DNA from: Bacteroidales bacterium
Lineage (GTDB): Bacteria > Bacteroidota > Bacteroidia > Bacteroidales > UBA12077
Direction: 5' to 3'
Assembly: GCA_028282785.1 (NCBI GenBank)
Contig: JANQHE010000035.1
Coordinates: 49,717-113,716, forward strand
DNA length: 64,000 nucleotides
Both the position numbers and the translations under genes were made by a program. The notes under the pieces were generated by a model, which was not told the origin of the DNA, ran no database searches, and worked only from the letters and a program-made list of their open reading frames with translations. This document shows, one piece after another, positions 1 to 8,459 of this stretch (position 1 is the stretch's first letter; the number at the start of each line of letters is the position of its first letter).

Positions 1-814
1 TTCTACCAATTTCACCATGACCAGGAACAACGGTTGTAATATTTTCTTTATATAGATCATCTAAAATTCTGACCCAGTTGTAAATGTCTACTCCATGTTC
101 AACAATTGTATACGGAAACGAACCATTAAAAACCAAATCACCGGTATGAATTACATTATGATTGGAAAATTTAACAACAATATTATCATTAGTATGTCCT
201 GGGCCCGGATATTCAAGCATTATGCGCTGGTCTGTAATTTTGAATCTATAATAATCTTCAAAGGTTATATCTGGTTTTCTAAATTCGATTCGTTTAATAT
301 TTTCAAAATAGTCAACATGCGAATTATAGGTTTCTATCAACTCTAAATACTCTTCACTTTCTTTGTCACTTATAGAATCTAATTGTTTTCTAAGATTGGC
401 TAAATGTTCAGGAAGAATATTTTCCATATAATTTTCTAAATTCTCTTTATTGAATTTTGTATTGTTAGCTTCCAGATCCTTATGAGCAATGATAGTTACA
501 TCATCAGGAAATCCTGCTACTCCATTTACATGATCTCCATGCAAATGAGTAAGAATTAAGTATTTTATAGGTTTTTTAGTAACAGACCTGATTGTTTCAA
601 CGATATCTCGTCCGTTTTGAGGTGTTGATCCGGCATCAACAACTACAACTCCTTTACGAGTTACCAGGAACGCAATATTTCCTCCTTGAGGATTTATAAT
701 AGCATAAAGTTTATAAGATAACTCTTTTACTTCCAGTTCATTTTGAGAGCGAGCTGTAAAGGATAAAGAAAAAAAGTAGATAACAATTAGTGTAAATATG
801 ATTCTTATTTTCAT
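1..814 (-). CDS. Metallo-beta-lactamase-fold hydrolase, exported; 3' end beyond the window
   Basis: I translated this from the ATG at 814 down to base 1 with no stop, so about 271 codons of a longer gene are present. The N-terminus (MKIRIIFTLIVIYFFSLSFT) is a signal peptide, so the enzyme probably acts in the periplasm. The metal-binding signature of the MBL fold, HLHGDH, is visible after about residue 90, preceded by a strand ending VVVVDAG. A second family motif, PGHG, is encoded at 14-25. The combination matches Zn-dependent hydrolases of the glyoxalase II/beta-lactamase superfamily. The substrate cannot be inferred, and carbapenemase activity should not be assumed. It is transcribed away from the next gene's start and may share a transcript with the downstream sensor genes. 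Confidence 0.85.
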   Translation of the reverse strand, partial: MKIRIIFTLIVIYFFSLSFTARSQNELEVKELSYKLYAIINPQGGNIAFLVTRKGVVVVDAGSTPQNGRDIVETIRSVTKKPIKYLILTHLHGDHVNGVAGFPDDVTIIAHKDLEANNTKFNKENLENYMENILPEHLANLRKQLDSISDKESEEYLELIETYNSHVDYFENIKRIEFRKPDITFEDYYRFKITDQRIMLEYPGPGHTNDNIVVKFSNHNVIHTGDLVFNGSFPYTIVEHGVDIYNWVRILDDLYKENITTVVPGHGEIGR

Positions 815-881
815 TACTTAAGATTTAAATAAAACTACCTTTTAGCAAAGGGTATTTAAAACTAATACAATTTAGTTGGTT

Positions 882-2213
882 TTATTTCTTTTTTAAGTTT
901 TCTTCAAGTTCCTTTATTTTTTTATTTGCGGAATCCAACTTTACCTGCCATACTTTTTCACGTTCTTCATATTCAGCAATTTTAGCTTCAATTACCTCGG
1001 CTTGTTGTTGTGATTGTTCCAATAGCCTCTCTACCTCCTGATTTCGCCTTGTGGATTCTTCTTGTGTAGCTTGCAACTCTTCCATATTCTGACGCATTTC
1101 TTCTTCTTGAGCAGCCATTTCCTCGGCTTGCTGTTGTGTTTTTTTCAAGAGTTCTGAAGTCCGACTATTTGTTTCAGCCATATTTAAAGAGCTCGCTATG
1201 CTTAATGAAGCTTGCTCTAAGAAATTAATCTGATATTTTTCAAATTCATTAAAAGAAGCAATTTCAACAATACCAAGAACTTCTTCTTCCATTTTCATAG
1301 GTATAAGTAAAAGGCTATGAGGATTAGCCCCACCCAAACCACTGGTGATTTCAATATAGTTATCAGGAATTTCTGTTAAATGAATTGTTTGTTTTTCCAG
1401 TGCACAGTTTCCAACCAAACCTTCTCCCCATTCAAATGTTTTCTTGATAAATTTCCGCCTGTCAAATGCATAAAACGACTTAAGTTCAAGTACGATATTG
1501 TTGGGATCTTCTGCATTACGAATGAATATACCTCCCTGGTTAGCATCCATATAATTAATTAGAAAACTTAAAATTTGGTACGATAATTCGCTAGCATCAT
1601 CTTGCTTTCTTAAAATTTCATTTAGTTTAGCTAACCCCTGATTTGCCCAGGATCTTTTTTCTTCATCAATGCGTTTTTCTTCTTGCAATTTTGAAGCTTC
1701 CTTAAGTTTTTCTCTCATTTCCAGAAGAGCACTTCTTAAATGATCAGAATCTCCTAATAATTGAATTTCATGATCTAAATTACCGTCTCCTACCTGACGA
1801 GCAAATTCTGCAGTATCATTTAAATTATGAATCATTTTATTCAAAACCTGATTCATTTGTCCTGTTTCATCATTACTATTTATAAGCTTTTCACTTATCT
1901 CTACATTTAAATCTCCTTCCGAAACTTTTCTTAAAACCTCGATAGATCCCTTTAACGGTCGTTGTATGTGCTTCTTGAAAATTATGTTTCCCATTAATAA
2001 TGTTAAATAGCCAAAGGGAATATAAAAAAATAAAAATTTGATACCATATTCGCCAACTATAAACCCGGCAAATGTTACCAATAAATTTGTAGAGAGTACC
2101 GCAATTGCAGTTTTATATATAATTGTACTTCTATATTTGTACCAGTAAACAAAAATAGAAACAGGTAAAATTCCAAATATCATCACCAATAAAAGTAAAA
2201 GTAAATCGCTCAT
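882..2213 (-). CDS. Membrane sensor with HAMP and GAF domains and a long coiled coil, no output domain
   Basis: The 443-residue protein has three predicted membrane helices (about 3-23, 35-55, 59-79), then a HAMP region (about 80-135) with a second HAMP-like stretch to about 175. A GAF-type domain follows (about 205-345, with GEGLVGNCALEKQ and LLLIPMKMEEEVLGIVEIAS). The last 90 residues are a Gln/Glu-rich coiled coil. There is no histidine kinase, GGDEF, or receiver domain and no clear methyl-accepting signature, so the signal must pass through the coiled coil or a partner. Domains of this type occur as the N-terminal half of Bacteroidota hybrid kinases and phosphatases. The role as a sensor is inferred from the domains. 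The ligand is unknown. Confidence 0.75.
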   Translation of the reverse strand: MSDLLLLLLVMIFGILPVSIFVYWYKYRSTIIYKTAIAVLSTNLLVTFAGFIVGEYGIKFLFFYIPFGYLTLLMGNIIFKKHIQRPLKGSIEVLRKVSEGDLNVEISEKLINSNDETGQMNQVLNKMIHNLNDTAEFARQVGDGNLDHEIQLLGDSDHLRSALLEMREKLKEASKLQEEKRIDEEKRSWANQGLAKLNEILRKQDDASELSYQILSFLINYMDANQGGIFIRNAEDPNNIVLELKSFYAFDRRKFIKKTFEWGEGLVGNCALEKQTIHLTEIPDNYIEITSGLGGANPHSLLLIPMKMEEEVLGIVEIASFNEFEKYQINFLEQASLSIASSLNMAETNSRTSELLKKTQQQAEEMAAQEEEMRQNMEELQATQEESTRRNQEVERLLEQSQQQAEVIEAKIAEYEEREKVWQVKLDSANKKIKELEENLKKK

Positions 2214-2278
2214 AAGAATACATTTTTAGTCCGTTCTAAAATAGCATTTTTTTTATTAGAATTATAAAATTAGAGCCA

Positions 2279-2617
2279 TTAATTACCATTCAGATTTCTC
2301 AGGAAGTCTTTAGTCCTCTCTTTCAGAAACAAATATAAAGGTAATCCACTAGAAACGCCTATGGTAAGAGTTGCCAGAATTGCCAATGCAAAATACTGTA
2401 CTTTTATTTTACTTTGATCATATATTATATAAATGATAAGGACTATAGCAGATATAATTACATCAATACCAAAAAATATACTAATGTTATTAGCTGTAAG
2501 TTCAGATATAATTAATTTTATATCTAATCCGTGCTTTAAAAGAAATGGAAGAAAAAAATAATATGGAATAACACTTCCGATTATAAATAGTAAGAAATAA
2601 GAAATTTTGATTTTCAT
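2279..2617 (-). CDS. Small integral membrane protein, DUF2834-like
   Basis: The reading frame is open from 2662, but I prefer the ATG at 2617, which begins directly with MKIKISYFLLFIIGSVIPYY, a normal membrane-protein N-terminus. This gives 112 residues with three to four hydrophobic helices separated by short loops. The pattern IPYYFFLPFLLKHGLD near the start and SSGLPLYLFLKER near the end resembles the DUF2834 family of small bacterial membrane proteins of unknown function. That match is from memory of the family and needs a profile search. It lies between a sensor gene and a histidine kinase, all on the same strand with short gaps, but nothing links their functions. Confidence 0.6.
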   Translation of the reverse strand: MKIKISYFLLFIIGSVIPYYFFLPFLLKHGLDIKLIISELTANNISIFFGIDVIISAIVLIIYIIYDQSKIKVQYFALAILATLTIGVSSGLPLYLFLKERTKDFLRNLNGN

Positions 2618-2676
2618 AAGTTTAATTTTTGAATGTAAAACTATAATTGAATTATGAAACAATGATGAAGAAAACC

Positions 2677-4011
2677 TTAAATTTTAAACAAATCAAAATA
2701 AATTTTAACGGATGTGCCTTTACCTGTTTTTGATTGAATGTCAATTCTGCCTCCTTGTTTATTAATTAGTTGCTTTGAAATTGTTAATCCAATACCTGAG
2801 CCATTTTCTTTTGTGCTAAAAAAAGGTATAAAGACATTTTCAAGATCTTCAATATCAATTCCTGTACCATTATCAGTGATTTCCAGAACAGCAGTATTGT
2901 CATTCAAAACTCCTCTGATATTAATCACAGGATTGGAAATTGATTGAATGGCTTCTGAAGCATTTCTTATAATATTTAAAGCAGCCTGCATGATTAAATT
3001 TTTATCGGCATGAATTAAGAGTTCTTCTTCGGGTTTGTGAATTTTTAATGACGGTTTTAAATGAAATTCTGCACTGGATATAATTTCTAAATCACTAATA
3101 ATTTCATTTAATGATATTGGTTTTAATATAGGTTCGGGTATATCAGTTACTTGTCGGTATTTCGAAACAAAGTTCATTAATCCATCGCTTCTTTGATAAA
3201 TAATATTTACACCATCTTTAACATCATTTAAATATTTTGAATCACTCTTATTAATTAACTTAATTAAATGATCGCTTAGCGAACGAATAGGAGAAACCGA
3301 GCTTGAAATTTCGTGTGCAAGTATTCTGATTATTTTCTGCCATGCATCAATTTCCTTTTGTTCTATCTCTTGATGAACATCATGAAATGAAATTAATTTT
3401 ACCTGATCTTTAAAAAGTTTAAACTCAGAAGCCCGTAACGATAAGTCTTTAATTTCGTTTTGAATTATGGCTTTGGTAAGTAAATGCTCGCCCGTTCTGA
3501 TTTTAGTTATATTGTTATAAAATTGTTTGCCGAACTTTTTCAGGTCCGAAACTTTATACAACTCATGGTTCCCCAAAATATTTACTCCGGTATTATTTAA
3601 TAAATCTATTTTTTCATTATTAAGTATAGAAATTATTCCGGTATTAATATGCTCTACCAAATATTTTAAGAAGTAATGTTCGTTTTCTTTTTCAATCCTT
3701 GTTTTTTGAATGGTTTCAACAACATTGTTTAATCTTTTTGAAAGTAATTTAAAGGCACTTTCTTCCAAAGTACTTTCGAATTTAATAGATGTGCCATCTT
3801 CTTTAATCGATGAGAAAAATCTATCCAGCATTCTATTGGTTTTATTTACAAAAGTAATGAGCCATATAAATTCAAGAATAAATAAAAAATGTAAAAATAT
3901 TAGGGTATGAAGATATTCTTGATTAAAACCAATCCAACTAATCATATAAGCAGTTCCAATAATTGAAACTCCGATAATTAGGATTCCTATATAAAAGTTT
4001 TTATAAACCAT
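2677..4011 (-). CDS. NtrY-like sensor histidine kinase
   Basis: The 444-residue kinase has two N-terminal membrane helices (about 7-27 and 34-56), a linker with a PAS-like region (about 110-215), and a full transmitter. The H-box has the phosphoacceptor His233 in LAHEISSSVSPI. The N-box carries Asn350 in NIIRNASEAI, the G1 box is DNGTGI (380-385), and the ATP lid is GSGIGL (404-409). The H-box with a Pro a few residues after HE resembles NtrY/NtrB-type kinases, which partner sigma-54 activators. Its gene overlaps the start-side neighbour (the activator at 4001-5362) by 11 bp, so the two are translationally coupled and form a cognate pair. The signal is unknown. Only about ten residues separate the two helices, so sensing may occur at or inside the membrane. 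Confidence 0.93.
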   Translation of the reverse strand: MVYKNFYIGILIIGVSIIGTAYMISWIGFNQEYLHTLIFLHFLFILEFIWLITFVNKTNRMLDRFFSSIKEDGTSIKFESTLEESAFKLLSKRLNNVVETIQKTRIEKENEHYFLKYLVEHINTGIISILNNEKIDLLNNTGVNILGNHELYKVSDLKKFGKQFYNNITKIRTGEHLLTKAIIQNEIKDLSLRASEFKLFKDQVKLISFHDVHQEIEQKEIDAWQKIIRILAHEISSSVSPIRSLSDHLIKLINKSDSKYLNDVKDGVNIIYQRSDGLMNFVSKYRQVTDIPEPILKPISLNEIISDLEIISSAEFHLKPSLKIHKPEEELLIHADKNLIMQAALNIIRNASEAIQSISNPVINIRGVLNDNTAVLEITDNGTGIDIEDLENVFIPFFSTKENGSGIGLTISKQLINKQGGRIDIQSKTGKGTSVKIYFDLFKI

Positions 4012-5362
4012 ATTTTTTTATTTTTCGATATATGGATGGGCGCGAAAGGTTTAATTCACGAGCAATTTCAGAGATATTTCCATGATATTTATTGAAGGTT
4101 TTTCTTAAATAAAATCTCTCGATTTCGTTCCAGGTTTTAGGCTCTGCTTTCATCCTGGTTCTATGTTGCTTTACAAAACCTACTTGATCTATTGCAATAT
4201 TATCTTTATTTGCCAGAATTACGGCTCTTTCAATGGTGTGTTTTAGTTCCCTGATATTTCCTGGCCAGTCATAAGATTCAATATACTTGATTGTACTTTT
4301 CTGTAGCTGGCAATGCTTGCTATATTTATCATTGAAACGATTAAGGAAAAAAACTGCAAGTTTTTTAATATCTTCTTTTCGATACCTTAATGGTGGTATT
4401 TCTATCTGAATTGTATTTATTCTGTATAGTAAGTCTTCGCGGAAATTATTTTCTTCTACTAATAACTCCAGGTTTTTATTTGTTGCGCAAATTATACGCA
4501 CATTAGATTCCACAATTCTTTCGCTTCCTACCGGGTAAAATTCTTTGTTTTGAATCACCGATAATAATTTGCCTTGGTTTGTCACGGATATATTTCCAAT
4601 CTCATCTAAAAATAATGTGCTTTTATTAGCAATTTCAAACCTTCCCAGTTTATTTGCTACTGCACCTGTAAAAGCTCCTTTTATGTGCCCGAACAATTCA
4701 CTTTCAAATAAATTTTCGGATATTGATCCCAGATCCACTTGTACTAAATATTTATTTTTGCGTAACGAATTACGATGAATTTCTCGCGCAATAATTTCTT
4801 TCCCGGTTCCGTTTTCTCCTAATATTAATACATTGGCTTCTGTTGGAGCAACAATTTTAATTGTATCAAGCACTTTTTGCATTTTCGGAGAACTACTTTC
4901 CATTAAAGAAAGTTCATTTTCAAGGTTGTTATTAATTGATGTATTCAGGGCTTTACTTTTAGCTAATTCTTCTTTAGTTTTACTTAGCTTACATGCTGAT
5001 TTAATTGTTGCTATTAACTTTTGATTTTCCCAGGGTTTTAAAATGAAATCCACAGCACCTTCTTTCATAATTTCTATTGCTAAATCAATGGTTGCATAAG
5101 CAGAAATCATTACAACGGTAGCTTCCTGGTCAATTTCTTTTATCTTTCTTAACCAAAATAGTCCTTCATTCCCGCTTATTTTACCAGCTGAAAAGTTCAT
5201 GTCCAATAAAATAACATCAAATCGTTCTTTTTTTATTATTTCAGGGACCAGGTTTGGATTTTTAACAGTACTGATTTTTTCGAATTCATATTTTAATATT
5301 AACGAAAGTGTATCAAGTAACTGCTGATCATCGTCAATTATCAATAGTTTATTTCCTATCAT
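4001..5362 (-). CDS. Sigma-54-dependent response regulator, NtrC family
   Basis: This 453-residue protein contains an N-terminal receiver domain (about 4-125) with phosphoacceptor Asp54 in ILLDMNF and acidic residues at 10-12. A central AAA+ domain (about 150-385) has Walker A GENGTGKE (182-189), the sigma-54 contact loop GAFTGA (229-234) and Walker B LFLDEIG. A C-terminal Fis-type helix-turn-helix covers about 412-453 (GNISEIARELNLSRPSIYRKI). With all three parts intact it should hydrolyse ATP to open sigma-54 promoters once phosphorylated by the overlapping kinase gene. It diverges from the permease at 5506. The symmetric TGTTACA sites directly upstream of its start are the likely binding sites, which would also allow autoregulation. 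Confidence 0.95.
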   Translation of the reverse strand: MIGNKLLIIDDDQQLLDTLSLILKYEFEKISTVKNPNLVPEIIKKERFDVILLDMNFSAGKISGNEGLFWLRKIKEIDQEATVVMISAYATIDLAIEIMKEGAVDFILKPWENQKLIATIKSACKLSKTKEELAKSKALNTSINNNLENELSLMESSSPKMQKVLDTIKIVAPTEANVLILGENGTGKEIIAREIHRNSLRKNKYLVQVDLGSISENLFESELFGHIKGAFTGAVANKLGRFEIANKSTLFLDEIGNISVTNQGKLLSVIQNKEFYPVGSERIVESNVRIICATNKNLELLVEENNFREDLLYRINTIQIEIPPLRYRKEDIKKLAVFFLNRFNDKYSKHCQLQKSTIKYIESYDWPGNIRELKHTIERAVILANKDNIAIDQVGFVKQHRTRMKAEPKTWNEIERFYLRKTFNKYHGNISEIARELNLSRPSIYRKIKKYGL

Positions 5363-5375
5363 GAGTGTAATGTGT

Positions 5376-5405
5376 TGTTACATATTATTGTAACATAATG
5401 TTACA
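5376..5405. promoter_or_regulatory. Probable operator: three alternating TGTTACA half-sites
   Basis: TGTTACA (5376-5382) and TGTAACA (5389-5395) form a perfect inverted repeat with a 6-nt spacer. A third half-site, TGTTACA (5399-5405), makes a second inverted pair with the middle one across TAA. Fis-type activators bind such symmetric sites as dimers. The centre is about 95 bp upstream of the start expected from the sigma-54-like promoter at 5458, a usual enhancer distance. It also sits just upstream of the activator gene itself. The symmetry is seen in the sequence; the identity of the binding protein is inferred. Confidence 0.65.
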
Positions 5406-5457
5406 AATATATAAAATTTGAATTTTATAAAGCATTGAATATGAGCTTTTTTTTTAT

Positions 5458-5473
5458 TTGGCATCTTTTTGGA
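5458..5473 (+). promoter_or_regulatory. Sigma-54-like promoter of the permease gene
   Basis: The sequence reads TTGGCAT then CTTT then TTGGA. The -24 element TTGGCAT is close to the consensus YTGGCAC. Ten bases after its GG, the -12 dinucleotide is GA instead of GC, so the -12 half is degraded. A start about 12 nt downstream would leave a leader of about 20 nt before the ATG at 5506. Support comes mainly from context, a divergent NtrC-family gene and upstream symmetric sites. Confidence 0.45.
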
Positions 5474-5505
5474 CTATTAATGGTAAATATTAAATTTGAT
5501 AAATT

Positions 5506-7875
5506 ATGTTAAGAAATTATTTACTTATAGCATACCGATTTTTAATTCGGTATAAAGGGTACACAGTAATAAATATTTTAGGGTTAGCAACGGGCTTGGC
5601 GTGTTCAATAATTATTTATTTATGGATTCTGGATGAACTCAATTATGATAAATTTCATGAAAATTATGAATCAATATATAGGTTAGTACAAGCTCAACAA
5701 TATACCGATGGAGAGTTTAAAGTTGCGGCAACTCCTGCTCCAATGGTAAAAAAGTTTGATGAAGAGTTTCCCGAAATCTTAAAATCAGCACGATTTAGAC
5801 CATATATAAAAGAACTACTTTTTACATGTGGTGACAAAAAGTTTTACGATAATGGCTATGGTTATGTCGACCCGGATTTTTTTGACATTTTCAGTTTTAA
5901 GATAAAAGAAGGATCTCTTGAACAATTTAAGGAGTTAACTACCAGTATGCTTATTACAGAATCATTTGCGAGAAAATGTTTTGGTCAGGAAAATCCAATA
6001 GGAAAAGATATAATGATAAACCAATCAAGCATTTATACTGTAGTTGGTGTTGTTGAAGATGTGCCGTCAAATTCTCATTTACAATTCAATGCTTTGGTTC
6101 CATTTAAAAGATTGGAAGAAATTGGCTGGAATATTAGTTGGAACAATAACTATTATTATGCTTATGTACTATTTGATAACAATATAGATTATAAAAGTAT
6201 GAATATTAAGTTTACGGAAAGTGCACAGGAGGCTTACGATTATGAGATTGATCAAATTTACTATTTACAACCATTAAGTGAGATACATTTAAAATCTGAT
6301 TTTAATATTGATGTATACTCACACACCGAAATACAATATCAATATGTTTATCTTTTTTCTGTTGTTGGTTTAATAATTATACTGATCGTAGTAATTAACT
6401 ACATGAATCTTTCAACAGCCCGGGCAACCAGAAGAGCTCGCGAAGTAGGAATAAGAAAAGTTTCGGGTGCTTCACGGCGCCAGTTAATATTTCAATTTAT
6501 TGGAGAATCTTTAATATTAACCATAATCTCCTATTTTATAGCAATAATAACCGTTGAATTACTATTACCCTATATAAATGAGTTTACAGGCAAAGCTTTA
6601 GAAGTTAGTTATTCGAACAGTCAATTTTTATACGGTTTATTATTAATTCTATTATTCACAGGATTATTGGCAGGTAGTTACCCGGCATTTTATTTATCTT
6701 CTTTTATTCCTGTTAATGTTTTAAAAGGAGATATTCAATCAGGGTCATCTTTGTTTAGAAAAGTGCTTGTTATATTTCAATTCACATTATCTATAGCTTT
6801 AATTATTGGAACTTTTTTCGTTTATAAACAATTAAACTATATACAAAAAAGAAATTTGGGAATTGATAAGGAACAGATTCTTTATACATCTATAAGAGGT
6901 GACCTATTTGATAATTTCTTTTCATTGAAAAACGAATTAAAAAATCTAAATGGCGTGCATAATGTCACTTATGCAAACAATATTCCAACGTATACGGTTA
7001 ATTCTTCAACGGGAATTGATTGGGAAGATAGAGATACAACAGGGTCAGAAGAAAGTCATGTTCTAGTTCACTGGTATTTTGCAGATCATGATTATGTTCA
7101 AACTTTTGACATAAATATTATCGAAGGCAGAAACTTTGATCTTGGCAGGCCTTCCGATTCTACCAATTTTATTTTGAATGAAACTGCAATAAAACAAATG
7201 AAACTTAAAGATCCAATTGGTAAATGGTTTCAATTCTGGGGCACCAGAGGATACATAATTGGAATTATGAAAGATTTTAATTTTAAATCCTTGCATAGGC
7301 CGGTAGAACCATTATTACTTGCATTAAATAAAAATGTATATGGTTATATATTCATAAAAATTGATGGTGCAGAAATACAAAAGACAATTAAGGAAATTAA
7401 TAATGTCTGGAACCATTTTAATAGTGAATTTCCTATGGATTTTAAGTTTTTGGATGAAGAATATAATAAACTTTATAAGTCTGAACAAAAGTTAGGAAGA
7501 CTATTCGGGATTTTTGCCGCAATAGCGATATTTCTATCTTGTTTAGGATTATTTGGATTAGCATCATACATGACCGAACGAAGAACTAAAGAAATAGGGA
7601 TACGAAAAGCGCACGGAGCTTCCAGTCAAACTATTACAAGAATGCTGACATGGGAATTTACAAAATGGGTCATTATTTCAATGATAATTGCCTGGCCTTT
7701 TGCATATTTTTATTTGGATAAATGGCTGCAGAATTTTTCTTACAGAACAGGGCTAGATTACTACATTTTTATATTAGCAGGGATCCTCGTTATGTTTATT
7801 GCCCAGATATCTGTGTTGTATCAATCTTTAAAAGCATCAAAAGCTAATCCTGCAACCATTCTTAAATACGAATAA
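5506..7875 (+). CDS. ABC transporter permease, MacB/FtsX type with duplicated FtsX domain
   Basis: The 789-residue protein has a membrane helix at about 20-42 followed by a MacB-type periplasmic domain. A first FtsX block of three helices (about 285-425) contains ARATRRAREVGIRKVSGAS. A second extracytoplasmic domain and a second FtsX block (about 670-780) contain ERRTKEIGIRKAHGAS. These paired motifs are typical of the long Bacteroidota permeases related to MacB that export peptides, lipids or drugs mechanically. No ATPase gene is adjacent, so it must use an ABC ATPase encoded elsewhere. It diverges from the kinase/activator pair and is preceded by a sigma-54-like promoter, so it is the likely target of that system. 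A terminator follows at 7892. Confidence 0.9.
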   Translation: MLRNYLLIAYRFLIRYKGYTVINILGLATGLACSIIIYLWILDELNYDKFHENYESIYRLVQAQQYTDGEFKVAATPAPMVKKFDEEFPEILKSARFRPYIKELLFTCGDKKFYDNGYGYVDPDFFDIFSFKIKEGSLEQFKELTTSMLITESFARKCFGQENPIGKDIMINQSSIYTVVGVVEDVPSNSHLQFNALVPFKRLEEIGWNISWNNNYYYAYVLFDNNIDYKSMNIKFTESAQEAYDYEIDQIYYLQPLSEIHLKSDFNIDVYSHTEIQYQYVYLFSVVGLIIILIVVINYMNLSTARATRRAREVGIRKVSGASRRQLIFQFIGESLILTIISYFIAIITVELLLPYINEFTGKALEVSYSNSQFLYGLLLILLFTGLLAGSYPAFYLSSFIPVNVLKGDIQSGSSLFRKVLVIFQFTLSIALIIGTFFVYKQLNYIQKRNLGIDKEQILYTSIRGDLFDNFFSLKNELKNLNGVHNVTYANNIPTYTVNSSTGIDWEDRDTTGSEESHVLVHWYFADHDYVQTFDINIIEGRNFDLGRPSDSTNFILNETAIKQMKLKDPIGKWFQFWGTRGYIIGIMKDFNFKSLHRPVEPLLLALNKNVYGYIFIKIDGAEIQKTIKEINNVWNHFNSEFPMDFKFLDEEYNKLYKSEQKLGRLFGIFAAIAIFLSCLGLFGLASYMTERRTKEIGIRKAHGASSQTITRMLTWEFTKWVIISMIIAWPFAYFYLDKWLQNFSYRTGLDYYIFILAGILVMFIAQISVLYQSLKASKANPATILKYE

Positions 7876-7891
7876 ATTAAATGTATTTTGT

Positions 7892-7921
7892 GGGTGCTTT
7901 TAAACCAGGCACCCTTTTTTA
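7892..7921 (+). terminator. Rho-independent terminator after the permease gene
   Basis: GGGTGC (7892-7897) pairs with GCACCC (7909-7914) across an 11-nt loop and is followed by seven T residues. It ends the permease transcript 16 bp after its stop codon. It also shows that the reading frame open from 7881 cannot be translated from its first ATG. Confidence 0.85.
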
Positions 7922-7949
7922 TATCATAGTATGGAATGGAATTATTCAT

Positions 7950-7957
7950 TATATTTG
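7950..7957 (+). promoter_or_regulatory. Bacteroidota -7 element of the metal efflux operon
   Basis: TATATTTG is an exact TAnnTTTG match. No good TTG is seen at the -33 distance. Transcription would start near 7963, practically at the GTG start proposed for the next gene. Confidence 0.45.
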
Positions 7958-7961
7958 CTCT

Positions 7962-8369
7962 GTGATTAAAAACAAAAGAACAATATTATCCATTTTATTT
8001 TTAGCATGGACGATCATCTTTGCTCATAGTGTTGTTCCGCATCACCATCATGTAGAGAAGTTTTATTCAGAAAAGACCAGCCATTCACATGATCACCATC
8101 ATCATCACTATCCTCACCAACACGAGAATAATTTGTGGAATGACCAAATTCATGAGTGTAATCATGATTGTCATGATCATACTTGTCATTTTCATGTGGA
8201 GGTTTTAACTCAAATCTCAATTGATAAGACTTTTATTGCAAATATTGAGAATACCTTTTTTTCTTATTCACCTTTAAAGGAAAAAACCGATTACACGTAT
8301 TATACGGAAATTGTTTTTGATCAATTACCTAAAACGGATCACCTTAGAGGCCCTCCTGTTATTACGTAA
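7962..8369 (+). CDS. Histidine-rich small exported or membrane-anchored protein of the metal efflux operon
   Basis: I place the start at the GTG at 7962, giving 136 residues. The open frame reaches back to an ATG at 7881, but a terminator and a -7 promoter element lie between. The N-terminus has one hydrophobic helix (about residues 7-23). It is followed by dense His clusters (PHHHH, SHDHHHHHYPHQH) and two Cys/His patches (HECNHDCHDHTC). This composition suggests binding of Zn, Cu, Co or Ni outside the cytoplasm. The gene precedes czcB, czcA and a tolC-like gene in one orientation, so a metal-chaperone or sensing role in that operon is likely. No named family is recognised. The start is uncertain because there is no later Met in frame. 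Confidence 0.7.
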   Translation: MIKNKRTILSILFLAWTIIFAHSVVPHHHHVEKFYSEKTSHSHDHHHHHYPHQHENNLWNDQIHECNHDCHDHTCHFHVEVLTQISIDKTFIANIENTFFSYSPLKEKTDYTYYTEIVFDQLPKTDHLRGPPVIT

Positions 8370-8391
8370 TCCAACTATCTACATAGATACA

Positions 8392-8429
8392 AACTTGGAG
8401 GTTTAAAGTATCGCCTCTAGGTTATTTTT
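8392..8429 (+). terminator. Possible attenuator or weak terminator between the His-rich gene and czcB
   Basis: AACTTGGAGG (8392-8401) pairs with CCTCTAGGTT (8414-8423), ten pairs of which two are wobbles, around a 12-nt loop. It is followed by ATTTTTA. It could reduce read-through into the efflux genes or protect the upstream mRNA. The structure is seen by eye only. Confidence 0.4.
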
Positions 8430-8459
8430 AATATTTAAATCATAATAATTTTATATAAA

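Noticed and set aside
95..346. Plus-strand reading frame of 83 codons
   Set aside because: It lies antisense to the well-supported metallo-hydrolase (motifs HLHGDH and PGHG), with no signal of its own.
7881..7961. Upstream ATG start for the His-rich protein
   Set aside because: A clear terminator (7892-7921) and a -7 promoter element lie between this ATG and the conserved part.
8014..8220. Minus-strand frame rich in His and Asp
   Set aside because: It is the complement of the CAT/CAC-rich His-rich gene; the composition is a by-product.
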